Positions 44,817 through 53,846 of a stretch of DNA of 64,000 nucleotides are shown here, piece by piece. The DNA lies in assembly GCA_945787845.1 (NCBI GenBank), contig CALZJH010000007.1:247126-311125 (forward strand), read 5' to 3'. The notes beneath the pieces are model-generated. The model had not been told where the DNA came from, ran no database searches, and worked only from the letters and a program-made list of their open reading frames with translations. The stretch comes from an uncultured Woeseiaceae bacterium. GTDB taxonomy: Bacteria; Pseudomonadota; Gammaproteobacteria; Steroidobacterales; Woeseiaceae. Position 1 is the first letter of the stretch; the number at the start of each line of letters is the position of its first letter. The translations under genes and the position numbers were made by a program.

Positions 44817-46535
44817 TCAACTGATTGAAGTCACCGACATCCACTCTCGCTCAACGTCGCGCATTATCGCATCGAAGCGACTATTTCCACGAATGGAGTC
44901 CACCCACTCGTTGTGTTGAGCCCAGAAAGGATAGTTGACGTTCCCGATTCGGACGGTGTTTTCGAGCCAATCGAGCGCCTCATCAGTTTCGCCTGCAAGG
45001 GCCAGGCTGTGTGTGATTTCTCGGGACAGCAGTTCACTGTCCTTTGCTGCCGAGCGAAGTTCGCTGGTTATCGCATTGCGAGTCGCTTCGTGCTTACCGC
45101 AGACCCCGCTAAGTATTGCGTCTGCCAATTGCGCCATAATCGAGTCCGGGTGATTGACTTTCAGCTCGCCAATGACTTCTGACGCTTCGTCATGTCTACC
45201 ATTCCGAAGCAGGACATAACCCAAAGACCAGGCGGCGAAGGAGTTGTATGGATCCATCTTTAGGAACTGGCGGTAGTGCGGCAAAGCGTCCGAATTACGA
45301 CCTTCCAGAAGGGCGACGAAACCCGGCATGCAGTGGTTAATAGGAGTGAGAGGGTCTATTGCCAGGCACTCGGAAAATAGATGCAAAGCTTGCTCGTTAC
45401 GACCGATCAGAGCATACAAATAACCCAGCGTACCAAGCGTGTCAGGATCGGTCGGATTGGCGCCGAGCGCTCGCTCGAGTGGTTCCAGTGCCGCGCGGAG
45501 CGCGCCGGAGTGGAACTGCACCATACCGAGTAGCGCATTGCCTCGAGACGAGTTCGCGTCCAGCTCGAAGATCCTTTCCGCACAGTCCGCCGCCTTTTCC
45601 AATAACGCGCCGTTTGGGTCCAGCCCAATCTCACTGTATCTCGCATACACATGTCCGAGAGTGGCGAGGAGGCGGGTGTTTGGCCCTACGAGGTCCAGTC
45701 CGTTTTCAAGATGCCGTTCAGCTTGCTGAAGGCCGCGCTGCGAGAACCTCCACATTTGATATCGGGCCCGAAGGTAGGATTCAACAGCCCGGGGATCTTC
45801 GAGCTTTTCCCTGTCCATTGGTTCGGGCGCAGGGAAGCGCATAGTCAGTTCTTTTGTGACGGCCCGTGCGATTTCGTCGTGCATGTCGAACAGATCAGCC
45901 AGAGTGCCATTGTAACGTTCGCTCCACTGAGCGTCGTCGGAATCCAGTTGGCTGAGCTGGAGGGTGACACGAAGCTTGTCGCCCCTTCTACGAATTGACC
46001 CATCAAGGATGAAATCGACGCCGAGCTCACGAGCGGTGTCCTGTTGTGTCTCACTCGCGCCCTTTAGCCGCATGGCGGACGCGCTGGAGATCACACGGAA
46101 CGACTGAATCTTGGAGAGTTCGACAATAATCTCTTCTGTCAGCCCGTCAGCTATGTAGGCACTATCGCCGTCAATGCTCTGGTCCTTTATCGGTGCCACG
46201 AGAATCGACGTTCGTTGGTCGGCCGCAGGTGCTTTACTTGAAAAAGGTGCTTCGAGTATATAGCCGCGGCGTGGAACAGTACGGATGAGCTTACGTTCGT
46301 GATCGCCAATTGCTGCCCGGACCTCCATAAGACAGTGCTTGAGCGACCCTTCCGTGACGATCCTGTCACCCCAAACTGCGTCCAGAAGCTCGACCTTCGT
46401 TACAACTCGCCGAGGTCTCTGAAGGAGATAAACGAGTACGTCGAAAGATTTGCGACGTAGAGGAACAGTCTCTCCTGCTCGGCGAACCTCGGCGCGCAGC
46501 GTATCGACAGATGTGTCGCCAAACCGGTAAATCAT
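44817..46535 (-). CDS. Winged-helix (OmpR/CadC-type) regulator with FlgO-like and TPR domains
   Basis: A 572-aa protein. An N-terminal OmpR-type DNA-binding domain (about 5-95) has LRRKSFDVLVYLLQRPRRVVTKVELLDAVWGDR and ends HERKLIRTVPRRGYILEAPF. A FlgO/adenylate-cyclase-linked domain follows (SILVAPIKDQ, YIADGLTEEIIVELSKI, LGVDFILDGSIRRRGDKLRVTLQLS), then several TPR repeats (ADCAERIFELDANSS; LLRNGRHDEASEVIGEL). No membrane span is seen, unlike CadC. It is divergent from a secreted protein gene, a possible target. Confidence 0.85.
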   Translation of the reverse strand: MIYRFGDTSVDTLRAEVRRAGETVPLRRKSFDVLVYLLQRPRRVVTKVELLDAVWGDRIVTEGSLKHCLMEVRAAIGDHERKLIRTVPRRGYILEAPFSSKAPAADQRTSILVAPIKDQSIDGDSAYIADGLTEEIIVELSKIQSFRVISSASAMRLKGASETQQDTARELGVDFILDGSIRRRGDKLRVTLQLSQLDSDDAQWSERYNGTLADLFDMHDEIARAVTKELTMRFPAPEPMDREKLEDPRAVESYLRARYQMWRFSQRGLQQAERHLENGLDLVGPNTRLLATLGHVYARYSEIGLDPNGALLEKAADCAERIFELDANSSRGNALLGMVQFHSGALRAALEPLERALGANPTDPDTLGTLGYLYALIGRNEQALHLFSECLAIDPLTPINHCMPGFVALLEGRNSDALPHYRQFLKMDPYNSFAAWSLGYVLLRNGRHDEASEVIGELKVNHPDSIMAQLADAILSGVCGKHEATRNAITSELRSAAKDSELLSREITHSLALAGETDEALDWLENTVRIGNVNYPFWAQHNEWVDSIRGNSRFDAIMRDVEREWMSVTSIS

Positions 46536-46788
46536 TGCAACAGCTCGAGAGTAACCACGATAGGCCAGGCTTCGGTCGCCTCGGTCGGAGTTTTAAAGGT
46601 GTTCTTTCACCGAAATTTAACAGAAATTTGACGACATTGACTGCCGCCGGGACTAGATTGGATACGTCAAAATCCTGTTTATACGAGCAAAAAGCAAATC
46701 GAGCGAGAGCTCGGCCCGCTCTCAAGCAGCCAAGGCCAGGAGAGTCGACGCTCGAGATGCCCGCTCAATCCACAGAGAGGACTTGATT

Positions 46789-47370
46789 ATGAGAGCTCAA
46801 ACAACCAGGGCGCTGGTTCTTGGTGCCGTGCTGATAATGCCGACTTTGTTTGTTAACTCGGCCTTCGCCGACGACACGCAGAAGTTGAAGATCCACTTCG
46901 CGGGTGGATTCGTCCAGAACATTCTGCAAATGCAGGTCGACGCGATGGGCGTCCCGACCGGGGTCGAAAGCCGGAGCATGGCACTGGTCAAAGGACGCGG
47001 GACCTTTGGGCGCGTCGACATTATGGCGATCACAGTCGGCGGGCCGCCAATTTCAGACGCGACCTGCTCTGGTGACCTTATCAAGATTGCCGACATCGTC
47101 GAGAACAACCTTGTGCTGACATTCGGCGACCTGTCCTTGCTGTATGGGAACGGCGCCGGAGCCGTGTGTCTCAATCCGCGTGACCCAACCGCATTTCCAC
47201 TCGCGGAGGTTAAGGGCACATGGGATGGAGGAACCGGGAGATTCGAGCACGCAGGCGGCACATGGTCGATTCAGTTCAACTTCGCCGAGCCCGTTGGCAT
47301 GGCCACGCAGTTCGTCGCTGAAACCGGAGAAATCAAAGGGTATCTTACCGGACTTCGTGACGACGACTGA
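46789..47370 (+). CDS. Secreted hypothetical protein
   Basis: A 193-aa protein from the ATG at 46789, preceded by AGAGGAC. The signal peptide ends SAFA before DDTQ. The mature part has VKGRGTFGRVDIMAITVGGP, two cysteines (SDATCSGDLI and GAVCLNPRD), and VKGTWDGGTGRFEHAGGTWSIQF, a pattern typical of eight-stranded barrel or lipocalin-like secreted proteins. No family is confidently recognised. It stands alone with its own terminator. Confidence 0.65.
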   Translation: MRAQTTRALVLGAVLIMPTLFVNSAFADDTQKLKIHFAGGFVQNILQMQVDAMGVPTGVESRSMALVKGRGTFGRVDIMAITVGGPPISDATCSGDLIKIADIVENNLVLTFGDLSLLYGNGAGAVCLNPRDPTAFPLAEVKGTWDGGTGRFEHAGGTWSIQFNFAEPVGMATQFVAETGEIKGYLTGLRDDD

Positions 47371-47386
47371 ACGGTCCACAAAGAAG

Positions 47387-47411
47387 AACCGCGCTTCGGC
47401 GCGGTTTTTCC
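47387..47411 (+). terminator. Intrinsic terminator
   Basis: An 8-bp stem (aaccgcgc 47387-47394 with gcgcggtt 47399-47406) capped by the stable TTCG tetraloop is followed by a run of T's. It ends the secreted-protein gene and may also face the convergent esterase. Confidence 0.9.
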
Positions 47412-47423
47412 AGAAGCGCGAAC

Positions 47424-48341
47424 TTACGAGGTGCCGAGAAGACGTTTTTTGATGTACCCGGCAATCTTTCGAATCGCTTTCATCGACTCCGGCATCTTGC
47501 CCTTGAACATCTGGAACACGTGCCACATTCCGGGCCAGATCTCGAGTTCAACGTCGATGCCTTCGGCCCCCAGTTTCTCGGCGAAGCGCGTGGAGTCGCT
47601 CAGCAGGATTTCGTCATCGCCGACCTGGATCAACATCGGCGGCAGACCGGCAACATTGGCAAAGACAGGCGACACCAACGGATTGCGCCACTCTGTTTCG
47701 TCGGGACAGTAATAACGCGCAACCACGTGCAGATCTTCAATATGGAACCAGGGATCACGGTCGGCACGCGTTGTCACCGACTCACCGCTCCCGGTCAGGT
47801 CGAGAAAGGGCGACAGCAGCACAGCCGCAGCCGGCATCGGGACGCCGGCGTGACGCAATGCCAGCAGGGTTGCCACGGATAGACCACCACCGGCGGAATC
47901 ACCCGAGATGATTATGTCCTGGGGCTTGAAACCGGACTCGAGCAAGCCCCGGTAGACAGCCACCGCATCGTCCAGCCCGGCGGGGAACGGGTCTTCGGGG
48001 GCCAGCCGGTACTCCGGCACCACCGCGACGACGCCGGCGGCACGCGCTGTGTGACTCACGAGCTGCCGATGCGTCCGCCGACTGCCTATAACGTAGGCGC
48101 CGCCGTGCAGGTACAAAAGGACCTTGTCCTTGCGTGCCTTTTTTGGGCGCAACCAGTCAACGTCAACGCCCCCGATCTGCGACGACTCGACCTCGACGCC
48201 AATCGCGCGTATCAGGAACGTACCAGCGATTTTCTCAAAGTGTTGGCGCGCCGTTTGCACAGGAACGCTCGGCACATCGAGGTTCTGCATGTACCTGCCC
48301 GTAATCCAGCGGACGAATTTTGCGCGACGGCTCATACTCAT
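47424..48341 (-). CDS. Alpha/beta-hydrolase, hormone-sensitive-lipase (HSL) family esterase
   Basis: A 305-aa protein with the HSL oxyanion motif LYLHGGAY, VVPEYRLAPEDPFPAGLDD, the nucleophile elbow GDSAGGG, the acid in LIQVGDDEILLSD and a final histidine in WHVFQMF. It hydrolyses short or medium acyl esters. It is divergent from the haloalkane dehalogenase gene (48 bp gap); no shared pathway is proven. Start choice: the ATG at 48341 or a second at 48335; no clear ribosome site. Confidence 0.92.
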   Translation of the reverse strand: MSMSRRAKFVRWITGRYMQNLDVPSVPVQTARQHFEKIAGTFLIRAIGVEVESSQIGGVDVDWLRPKKARKDKVLLYLHGGAYVIGSRRTHRQLVSHTARAAGVVAVVPEYRLAPEDPFPAGLDDAVAVYRGLLESGFKPQDIIISGDSAGGGLSVATLLALRHAGVPMPAAAVLLSPFLDLTGSGESVTTRADRDPWFHIEDLHVVARYYCPDETEWRNPLVSPVFANVAGLPPMLIQVGDDEILLSDSTRFAEKLGAEGIDVELEIWPGMWHVFQMFKGKMPESMKAIRKIAGYIKKRLLGTS

Positions 48342-48388
48342 GTAGTAACTGTAACGGATTAACGAACCCGAATCGAAGGAAGCTCCCC

Positions 48389-49285
48389 ATGAGAGAGTGC
48401 GTTCGAACGCCGGACAGCCGTTTTGAGAACCTGCCTGACTACGACTTCGAACCCCACTATGTCGAAGTGGACGATATGCGCATGCACTACGTCGACGAAG
48501 GCCCCCGGGACGGCGACGTGGTGCTCCTGCTGCACGGCGAGCCGAGCTGGTCGTACCTGTACCGGCACATGATTCCGCCGCTCAAGGACGCCGGGTTTCG
48601 CGTGATCGCGCCCGACCTTATCGGCTTCGGCAAGTCGGACAAGCCGACACGAAAAACGGACTACTCGTACGCCGCTCATGTTGCCTGGATGACATCCTTC
48701 ATCGAGGCGCTCGACCTGTCAGGCATCAACCTGTTCTGCCAGGACTGGGGCTCGCTGATTGGCCTGCGAGTCGCCGCCGAGAACGAACAGCGGTTCGCTC
48801 GCATCGCTCTGGGTAACGGTGCGCTGCCGACCGGGGACCAGGCCGTGCCCAAAGCATTCAAAATATGGAGAGCCTTCGCTCTCTACAGCCCCTGGTTCCC
48901 TATCGGCCGCATCCTGCAGATGGGCACCGTGAAAGAACTCAGCGCGGCAGAAGTGGCAGCTTACGACGCGCCATTTCCAGGCCGGCGTTACAAGGCCGGC
49001 TCTCGCGCATTTCCGAAGCTCGTGCCGATCCGACCCGACGATCCCGCCAGCGACGCGAATCGCGCGGCCTGGAAGGCCTACAAGCGGTGGACGAAACCGT
49101 TCCTCACGACGTTCAGCAATCGTGATCCGATCATGCGCGGAGGAGAAAAGGTCTGGCAGGAATCAGTGCCCGGCGCGAAGGACCAGGAACACGTCATTAT
49201 CAGGAATGCAGGTCACTTCCTGCAGGAAGACAAGGGCCCCGAAATTGCGGACGAATTGATCCGGTTTATCGCTCGAGGTACTTGA
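48389..49285 (+). CDS. dhmA: Haloalkane dehalogenase
   Basis: A 298-aa alpha/beta hydrolase from the ATG at 48389 with GGAAG before it. It has the HLD subfamily I profile: the opening [34 protein letters not shown], the nucleophile in CQDWGSLIG (Asp), the acid near [10 protein letters not shown] and the catalytic histidine in NAGHFLQED. The halide-stabilising tryptophan next to the nucleophile is present. It would convert haloalkanes to alcohols, or related epoxide-type substrates. The last 20 bp overlap the convergent ferredoxin gene. Confidence 0.88.
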   Translation: MRECVRTPDSRFENLPDYDFEPHYVEVDDMRMHYVDEGPRDGDVVLLLHGEPSWSYLYRHMIPPLKDAGFRVIAPDLIGFGKSDKPTRKTDYSYAAHVAWMTSFIEALDLSGINLFCQDWGSLIGLRVAAENEQRFARIALGNGALPTGDQAVPKAFKIWRAFALYSPWFPIGRILQMGTVKELSAAEVAAYDAPFPGRRYKAGSRAFPKLVPIRPDDPASDANRAAWKAYKRWTKPFLTTFSNRDPIMRGGEKVWQESVPGAKDQEHVIIRNAGHFLQEDKGPEIADELIRFIARGT

Positions 49286-49589
49286 GCTTGTCTTTGACCT
49301 CACGCCACTCGTCGGCGTCTTCAGGCGGATCCTTCATCTCGGTGATGACAGGCCACTCCTGCGACAGCTCGGCGTTGAGTTCCAGGTAGCTTTCCTGTCC
49401 TGGCGGCAGCTCGTCCTCGGAATAAATAGCTTCGACCGGGCACTCGGGTTCACACAGCGTGCAATCGATACATTCATCCGGATCGATAACGAGAAAGTTC
49501 GGCCCTTCGTGGAAGCAATCCACTGGGCAGACTTCGACGCAGTCCGTCAGTTTGCATTTGATACAGGCTTCTGTGACAACGAACGTCAT
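49266..49589 (-). CDS. fdxA: Seven-iron (3Fe-4S/4Fe-4S) ferredoxin FdxA
   Basis: A 107-aa ferredoxin of the FdxA type. The N-terminal cluster ligands are [18 protein letters not shown] and [16 protein letters not shown], and the typical tail ([26 protein letters not shown]) follows. It is divergent from korA, and is a plausible electron carrier for that enzyme. Confidence 0.95.
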   Translation of the reverse strand: MTFVVTEACIKCKLTDCVEVCPVDCFHEGPNFLVIDPDECIDCTLCEPECPVEAIYSEDELPPGQESYLELNAELSQEWPVITEMKDPPEDADEWREVKDKLKYLER

Positions 49590-49747
49590 GGTACGACCCT
49601 TCAGTTTCCGGAGCGCGTAAGCTATGCGAAGTCGGGCCGCTAATCAAGCCGGGATTCGCACATATGCGAGCCACCGCACCGATTGCGTTAAACTCACGGT
49701 CAAACGCGTAGGCGGGCATCAGCCCATATTCGAAAGAAATCACTATT

Positions 49748-51586
49748 GTGAATAGAAACAACGACCTAGAGTCGATCGTCATCCGGCTTGCGGGAGACTC
49801 TGGCGACGGGATACAACTCATGGGATCGCAATTTGCGGTTTCGACGGCGCTGGCCGGCGCCGATTTTGCCACTTTCCCCGATTATCCGGCGGAAATCCGG
49901 GCCCCCGTGGGCACGACTTTCGGCGTTTCGGCGTACCAGATCAACCTCGGTGTCGGACCGATCACGACGCCCGGCGACGCCCCCGAGGTGCTGGTCGCTT
50001 TCAATCCTGCGGCTCTGAAAGTCAGCCTGCCCATGCTCGACAAAGGCGCGCTCGTTATCGTCAATAACGACACGTTTACGGCCCGCAACCTGGCCAAGGT
50101 CGGTTATGACAACGACCCACGCGAAGACGGCACGCTCAATGACTACCAGGTGGTCATGGCCGACATCAGCCATCTCAATCTTGAGGCCGTCAAGGAATTC
50201 GGCCTGAGCAAATCCGAGGGCGGCCGCTGCAAGAATTTTTATGCGCTCGGCATGCTGCTCTGGATGTTTGACCGCGAGCTGACGCCGATCGAGGCCTGGA
50301 TCCAGCGTCGACTCGCCGGTACACCGACCATGCGCGATGCCAACATCAAGGCATTGCATGCCGGTCATGCCTTTGCCGAGACCGCTGAACTTTCCGCCAA
50401 CCTGTCGCAAATCGATCTGCCACAGGCCGAGATGGAGCCGGGCGAGTACCGCAGCATCACCGGCGCGGAAGCGCTGGCGCTCGGCCTTGCCGCCGCGGGC
50501 GAACTCGCCGACCGCTCCGTCATGTTCTGTTCCTACCCGATCACGCCGGCATCACCACTGCTACACCGCCTTACACAGCTTGCCGAGATGGGCGTAGGCA
50601 CCTTCCAGGCCGAAGATGAGATTGCCGCCATTTGTGCCGCCATCGGAGCCTCCTACGGGGGCATGATCGGCGTGACCTCGAGCTCAGGTCCGGGCATTGC
50701 GCTCAAGACCGAAGCGATGGGGCTGGCCGTCAGCGCCGAGCTGCCGCTGGTCATCGTCAACTGGCAACGCGGCGGGCCGTCGACCGGCCTGCCAACCAAA
50801 ACCGAGCAGTCGGACCTCTACCAGGCGGTATACGGCCGCAACGGCGATACACCTATTCCAGTCCTGTCCGCGTCGACGTCGGGCGAGTGTTTCAACATGG
50901 CAATCGAGGCAACGCGTATTGCGCTGCGACACATGACCCCTGTGATCCTGCTAGCCGACGGCTACCTGTCGAACGCGGCCGAGCCGTGGCGCATTCCGGA
51001 CCTGTCGACGATCGAGCCAATCGCCGTCAACCCGGTACCCGACACCGACGAGAGCCCGCAACGCCGTGCGTTTACCCGGGATTCGAAAAGCCATGGACGT
51101 GCCTGGGTCACGCCGGGGATGCCCGACCTCATGCATCGCATCGGCGGGCTCGAAAAAGACATCGAGTCCGGCCACATCTCCTACGATCCGGCCAACCACC
51201 AGCGCATGACGACCTTGCGCGCCGCCAAGGTTGATGCGGTCGCCGACTTCATCGGCGACCAGGCGATTGAACAAGGCCCGGACAGTGGCGACCTGGTTGT
51301 CGTTGGCTGGGGATCGACCTACGGGCCGATTTACCAGGCGACGCGCAGAACCGGGGTCAGCTTTGTTCACCTGCGCCACCTGAATCCGCTGCCGCGAAAT
51401 CTTGGTGAGATTCTCGGCCGCTTCGACAAGGTACTCGTCCCCGAAATGAACGATGGGCAGCTGACCACACTACTTCGTGATGCGCTCTGTCTTGAGCCGG
51501 TACCGTTCGGCAAGGTGACCGGCCAACCGTTCCTGATACGGGAACTCGTCGACAAAATCGAAGCCGTGCGCGGGGAGGCATCATGA
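49748..51586 (+). CDS. korA: 2-oxoacid:acceptor oxidoreductase, fused gamma-alpha subunit (KorA-type)
   Basis: A 612-aa protein starting with GTG at 49748. The N-terminal gamma domain has IRLAGDSGDGIQLMGSQFA (residues about 12-30) and FPDYPAEIRAPVGTTFGVS; the alpha domain begins near GAEALALGLAAAGE, with CSYPITPASPLLH and TSSSGPGIALKTEAMGLA. With KorB it forms an enzyme that oxidises 2-oxoglutarate (or another 2-oxoacid) to the acyl-CoA with ferredoxin as acceptor. It overlaps korB by 4 bp (ATGA). The substrate range is not settled by sequence. Confidence 0.93.
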   Translation: MNRNNDLESIVIRLAGDSGDGIQLMGSQFAVSTALAGADFATFPDYPAEIRAPVGTTFGVSAYQINLGVGPITTPGDAPEVLVAFNPAALKVSLPMLDKGALVIVNNDTFTARNLAKVGYDNDPREDGTLNDYQVVMADISHLNLEAVKEFGLSKSEGGRCKNFYALGMLLWMFDRELTPIEAWIQRRLAGTPTMRDANIKALHAGHAFAETAELSANLSQIDLPQAEMEPGEYRSITGAEALALGLAAAGELADRSVMFCSYPITPASPLLHRLTQLAEMGVGTFQAEDEIAAICAAIGASYGGMIGVTSSSGPGIALKTEAMGLAVSAELPLVIVNWQRGGPSTGLPTKTEQSDLYQAVYGRNGDTPIPVLSASTSGECFNMAIEATRIALRHMTPVILLADGYLSNAAEPWRIPDLSTIEPIAVNPVPDTDESPQRRAFTRDSKSHGRAWVTPGMPDLMHRIGGLEKDIESGHISYDPANHQRMTTLRAAKVDAVADFIGDQAIEQGPDSGDLVVVGWGSTYGPIYQATRRTGVSFVHLRHLNPLPRNLGEILGRFDKVLVPEMNDGQLTTLLRDALCLEPVPFGKVTGQPFLIRELVDKIEAVRGEAS

Positions 51587-52569
51587 ACGACAAACTGACT
51601 CCCAAGGATTTCGCGACATCGCAAGAGGTTCGCTGGTGTCCGGGTTGCGGCGACTACGCGATCCTTAAATCCGTACAGAAGGCTCTCGCCGATGTGGGCG
51701 CCGACCCCGCCAATACCGCGTTCGTATCGGGAATCGGCTGTGCGTCCCGGTTCCCGTACTACGTCGAGACGTATGGCTTCCATACGATTCACGGTCGCGC
51801 CCCCGCGATCGCGACCGGCCTGAAGCTCGCAAATCCCGACCTCGATGTCTGGGTCGTGACCGGCGACGGTGACAGCCTGTCCATTGGCGGCAATCACCTG
51901 ATGCATGCCCTGCGGCGCAATGTCGGCCTGAAGATCCTGCTATTTAACAACGAGATCTACGGGCTCACCAAGGGACAGTATTCACCGACCTCACGCGTCG
52001 GCACGAAATCCCCGTCGAGCCCCAAGGGCTCCGTCGATACACCAGTTTCGCCGGGACAGGTAGCGCTGGGATGCGGGGCACATTTTTTTGCGCGGGGCGT
52101 GGATACCGACAAGGTAGGAATGAGTGACGTCCTGCAACAGGCGCACGCATTTGTCGGGACATCCTTCATCGAAATCTTCCAGAACTGCATCGTCTACAAC
52201 GAGGACGTATTCGCCAACTTCACGGAACGCAAGACAGCCGCCAATACGCAGCTGCACGTAAAGCACGGCGAGCCCATGCTATTCGGTGAGAACAACGGCA
52301 AAGGCATCCGCTTCAACCAGGAAACCTGGTCACTCGAAGTCATCGACGCGACGGCATCGCCCGACGACGTGCTCGTGCATGACGAAGCCAATGCCATTGT
52401 CGCTCGCATGCTGATTGACCTGCACATGCCGGTTGCCATGGGCGTGATTTATCGCCAGCCGGCCGTCAGTTTCGAGCACACGTTCTACGCACACCACCCG
52501 ACGCGCATGCAACGTACGAAGAGCATCGCGGACTTCATCAAGGGCCCGAGCAGCTGGACGGTCGAGTAA
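51583..52569 (+). CDS. korB: 2-oxoacid:ferredoxin oxidoreductase beta subunit (KorB-type)
   Basis: A 328-aa thiamin-diphosphate-binding subunit. Key segments are RWCPGCGDYAILKSVQKAL, FVSGIGCASRFPYY, the ThDP motif VVTGDGDSLSIGGNHL followed by NNEIYGLTKGQYSPT, and the FFARG region. It pairs with KorA, and its ATG overlaps the korA stop. Confidence 0.94.
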   Translation: MNDKLTPKDFATSQEVRWCPGCGDYAILKSVQKALADVGADPANTAFVSGIGCASRFPYYVETYGFHTIHGRAPAIATGLKLANPDLDVWVVTGDGDSLSIGGNHLMHALRRNVGLKILLFNNEIYGLTKGQYSPTSRVGTKSPSSPKGSVDTPVSPGQVALGCGAHFFARGVDTDKVGMSDVLQQAHAFVGTSFIEIFQNCIVYNEDVFANFTERKTAANTQLHVKHGEPMLFGENNGKGIRFNQETWSLEVIDATASPDDVLVHDEANAIVARMLIDLHMPVAMGVIYRQPAVSFEHTFYAHHPTRMQRTKSIADFIKGPSSWTVE

Positions 52570-52573
52570 GCGT

Positions 52574-53479
52574 CTAAATCTCAAATGGTCGCTGTTTGTC
52601 GAAGGTCGCGTCTCTTGCGCCAATACGGAAACGATTGGGTACCTGGAATTCAGACTCGTCGACAGTCTCTCCGGCCGCGGAGCGGGCTTCTGACGCACTC
52701 CGGCCTACGCGGTCCAGCTCGTTTTTTACGGCGGCGAAGAAATCGCCGTAGCCACCCTCAAAATTACCATTGTCCCAGGTGTCCAGCACCGCCTGCGTGA
52801 AGAAGCCGTGAAACGCATTGCCATCGGCCTCCTGCTGGTCCTGGCATGCCGCTAAGAGAAGAATGCTGGCCTGCACCTCGTCCTCTTTCACCTGTGGCGT
52901 CTCATCCTGGATACGGTCGTATTCCTTCCGTCGCGCAATGTAGATTGGCCGCACGGACTCCGGCGGCATACAACGCGCCGTTCTCGATCGCTTCTTCGGC
53001 CGCAGCGGTCCTCCTCGTGAAACCGTGCCGCTATGACACGAATCCGACATGATCAGAATCCTCACGCCGGGTTCGAATTCGCTGTACAGCGCAAACAGCT
53101 CGTCGTCGAGAAACTGTCGATCGTGCAGACACCAGGTCTCATCCAGGCGATCGTCTTTCTCGTCCCGCGAACGGTCGGGAACCTGGCCGCCGTGGCCTGC
53201 GTAAGTCAGGTAGAAGATATCTCCCGACTTCAGTTTCTTCGCGGCACGGCGGATTTCTTTCCGAACATTCTCGCTGGTCGCATCCTGACTAAGAAGCAGT
53301 TTGGCATCGAAGCCCTGCTCGCGGGCCAGTTCGCAGAGCTCCTCCGCGTCGTACTCGCAGGACTCGAGGTAACCGTCCCAACCATCCGGATAATCCGGGT
53401 GCTTGGGCTTCAGTGGATATCCTCTTTTGTCCAGCACATTGATGCCAATGTGCAGTGACATGCCGCTTGTAGCGCTCAT
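52574..53479 (-). CDS. Caspase-fold cysteine protease (C14, metacaspase-like)
   Basis: A 301-aa protein from the ATG at 53479, which has a good AAGGAG ribosome site. The catalytic dyad is intact: His in LTYAGHGGQ (about residue 96) and Cys in MSDSCHSG (about 148). An acidic pocket follows the His (RDEKDDRLDETW), as in metacaspases that cut after Lys or Arg. The protein begins near SLHIGINVLDKRGYP and ends with a mixed helical domain (AACQDQQEADGNAFHGFFTQAVLDTW). No membrane span or signal is seen. A repetitive small gene lies 97 bp upstream on the same strand. Confidence 0.88.
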   Translation of the reverse strand: MSATSGMSLHIGINVLDKRGYPLKPKHPDYPDGWDGYLESCEYDAEELCELAREQGFDAKLLLSQDATSENVRKEIRRAAKKLKSGDIFYLTYAGHGGQVPDRSRDEKDDRLDETWCLHDRQFLDDELFALYSEFEPGVRILIMSDSCHSGTVSRGGPLRPKKRSRTARCMPPESVRPIYIARRKEYDRIQDETPQVKEDEVQASILLLAACQDQQEADGNAFHGFFTQAVLDTWDNGNFEGGYGDFFAAVKNELDRVGRSASEARSAAGETVDESEFQVPNRFRIGARDATFDKQRPFEI

Positions 53480-53576
53480 GGGCTTTCTCCTTGGGCAGAA
53501 CGCGAGCGCAGCCACCCCAGCGAAGCCGGTTCAACTGGCGTGGCGTTCGCGTCGCCCTTACTCAGGTTTCTGGGGT

Positions 53577-53744
53577 TTAGTTCTTGGTACCGGGGCCGTC
53601 GCGCTTCGTGCCGGGCCCGTCGGGAGTCGTGTCATGCTTGGTACCGGGGCCGTCGCGTTTCGTGCCGGGCCCGTCGGGACTCGTGTCATGCTTGGTACCG
53701 GGGCCGTCGCGTTTCGTACTCGGCCCGCCTCTATTCTCAGTCAT
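53577..53744 (-). CDS. Small 55-aa protein of 18-aa tandem repeats
   Basis: A 55-aa frame from the ATG at 53744, with AAAGGGG about 9 nt upstream, ending at TAA (53577-53579). The protein reads MTENRGGPST then the repeat DGPGTKRDGPGTKHDT twice or more, closing DGPGTKN. It is basic and disordered, with repeated Lys-Arg sites. The gene lies directly upstream of the caspase gene on the same strand. I recognise no family; it may be a substrate or regulator of the neighbouring protease. Confidence 0.6.
   Translation of the reverse strand: MTENRGGPSTKRDGPGTKHDTSPDGPGTKRDGPGTKHDTTPDGPGTKRDGPGTKN
53583..53736 (-). repeat. 54-bp tandem repeat (about 2.9 copies)
   Basis: The block starting cttggtaccggggccgtcgcg recurs at 53583, 53637 and 53691, a strict 54-bp (18-codon) period with few mismatches. 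Since the period is a multiple of three and the frame stays open, the repeat is coding. Confidence 0.9.
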
Positions 53745-53846
53745 CGCTCTGTCCCCTTTGTTGTCGCCTCTTGATCGAGGCAGATATTATTATTGGATCG
53801 ACGCGACCATAGTAGCACCCGGTTCAAGCGGCACAAAATGCGACGG

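Noticed and set aside
53583..53736. CRISPR array
   Set aside because: The three copies are directly adjacent 54-bp units with no variable spacers and keep an open reading frame, so it is a coding tandem repeat.
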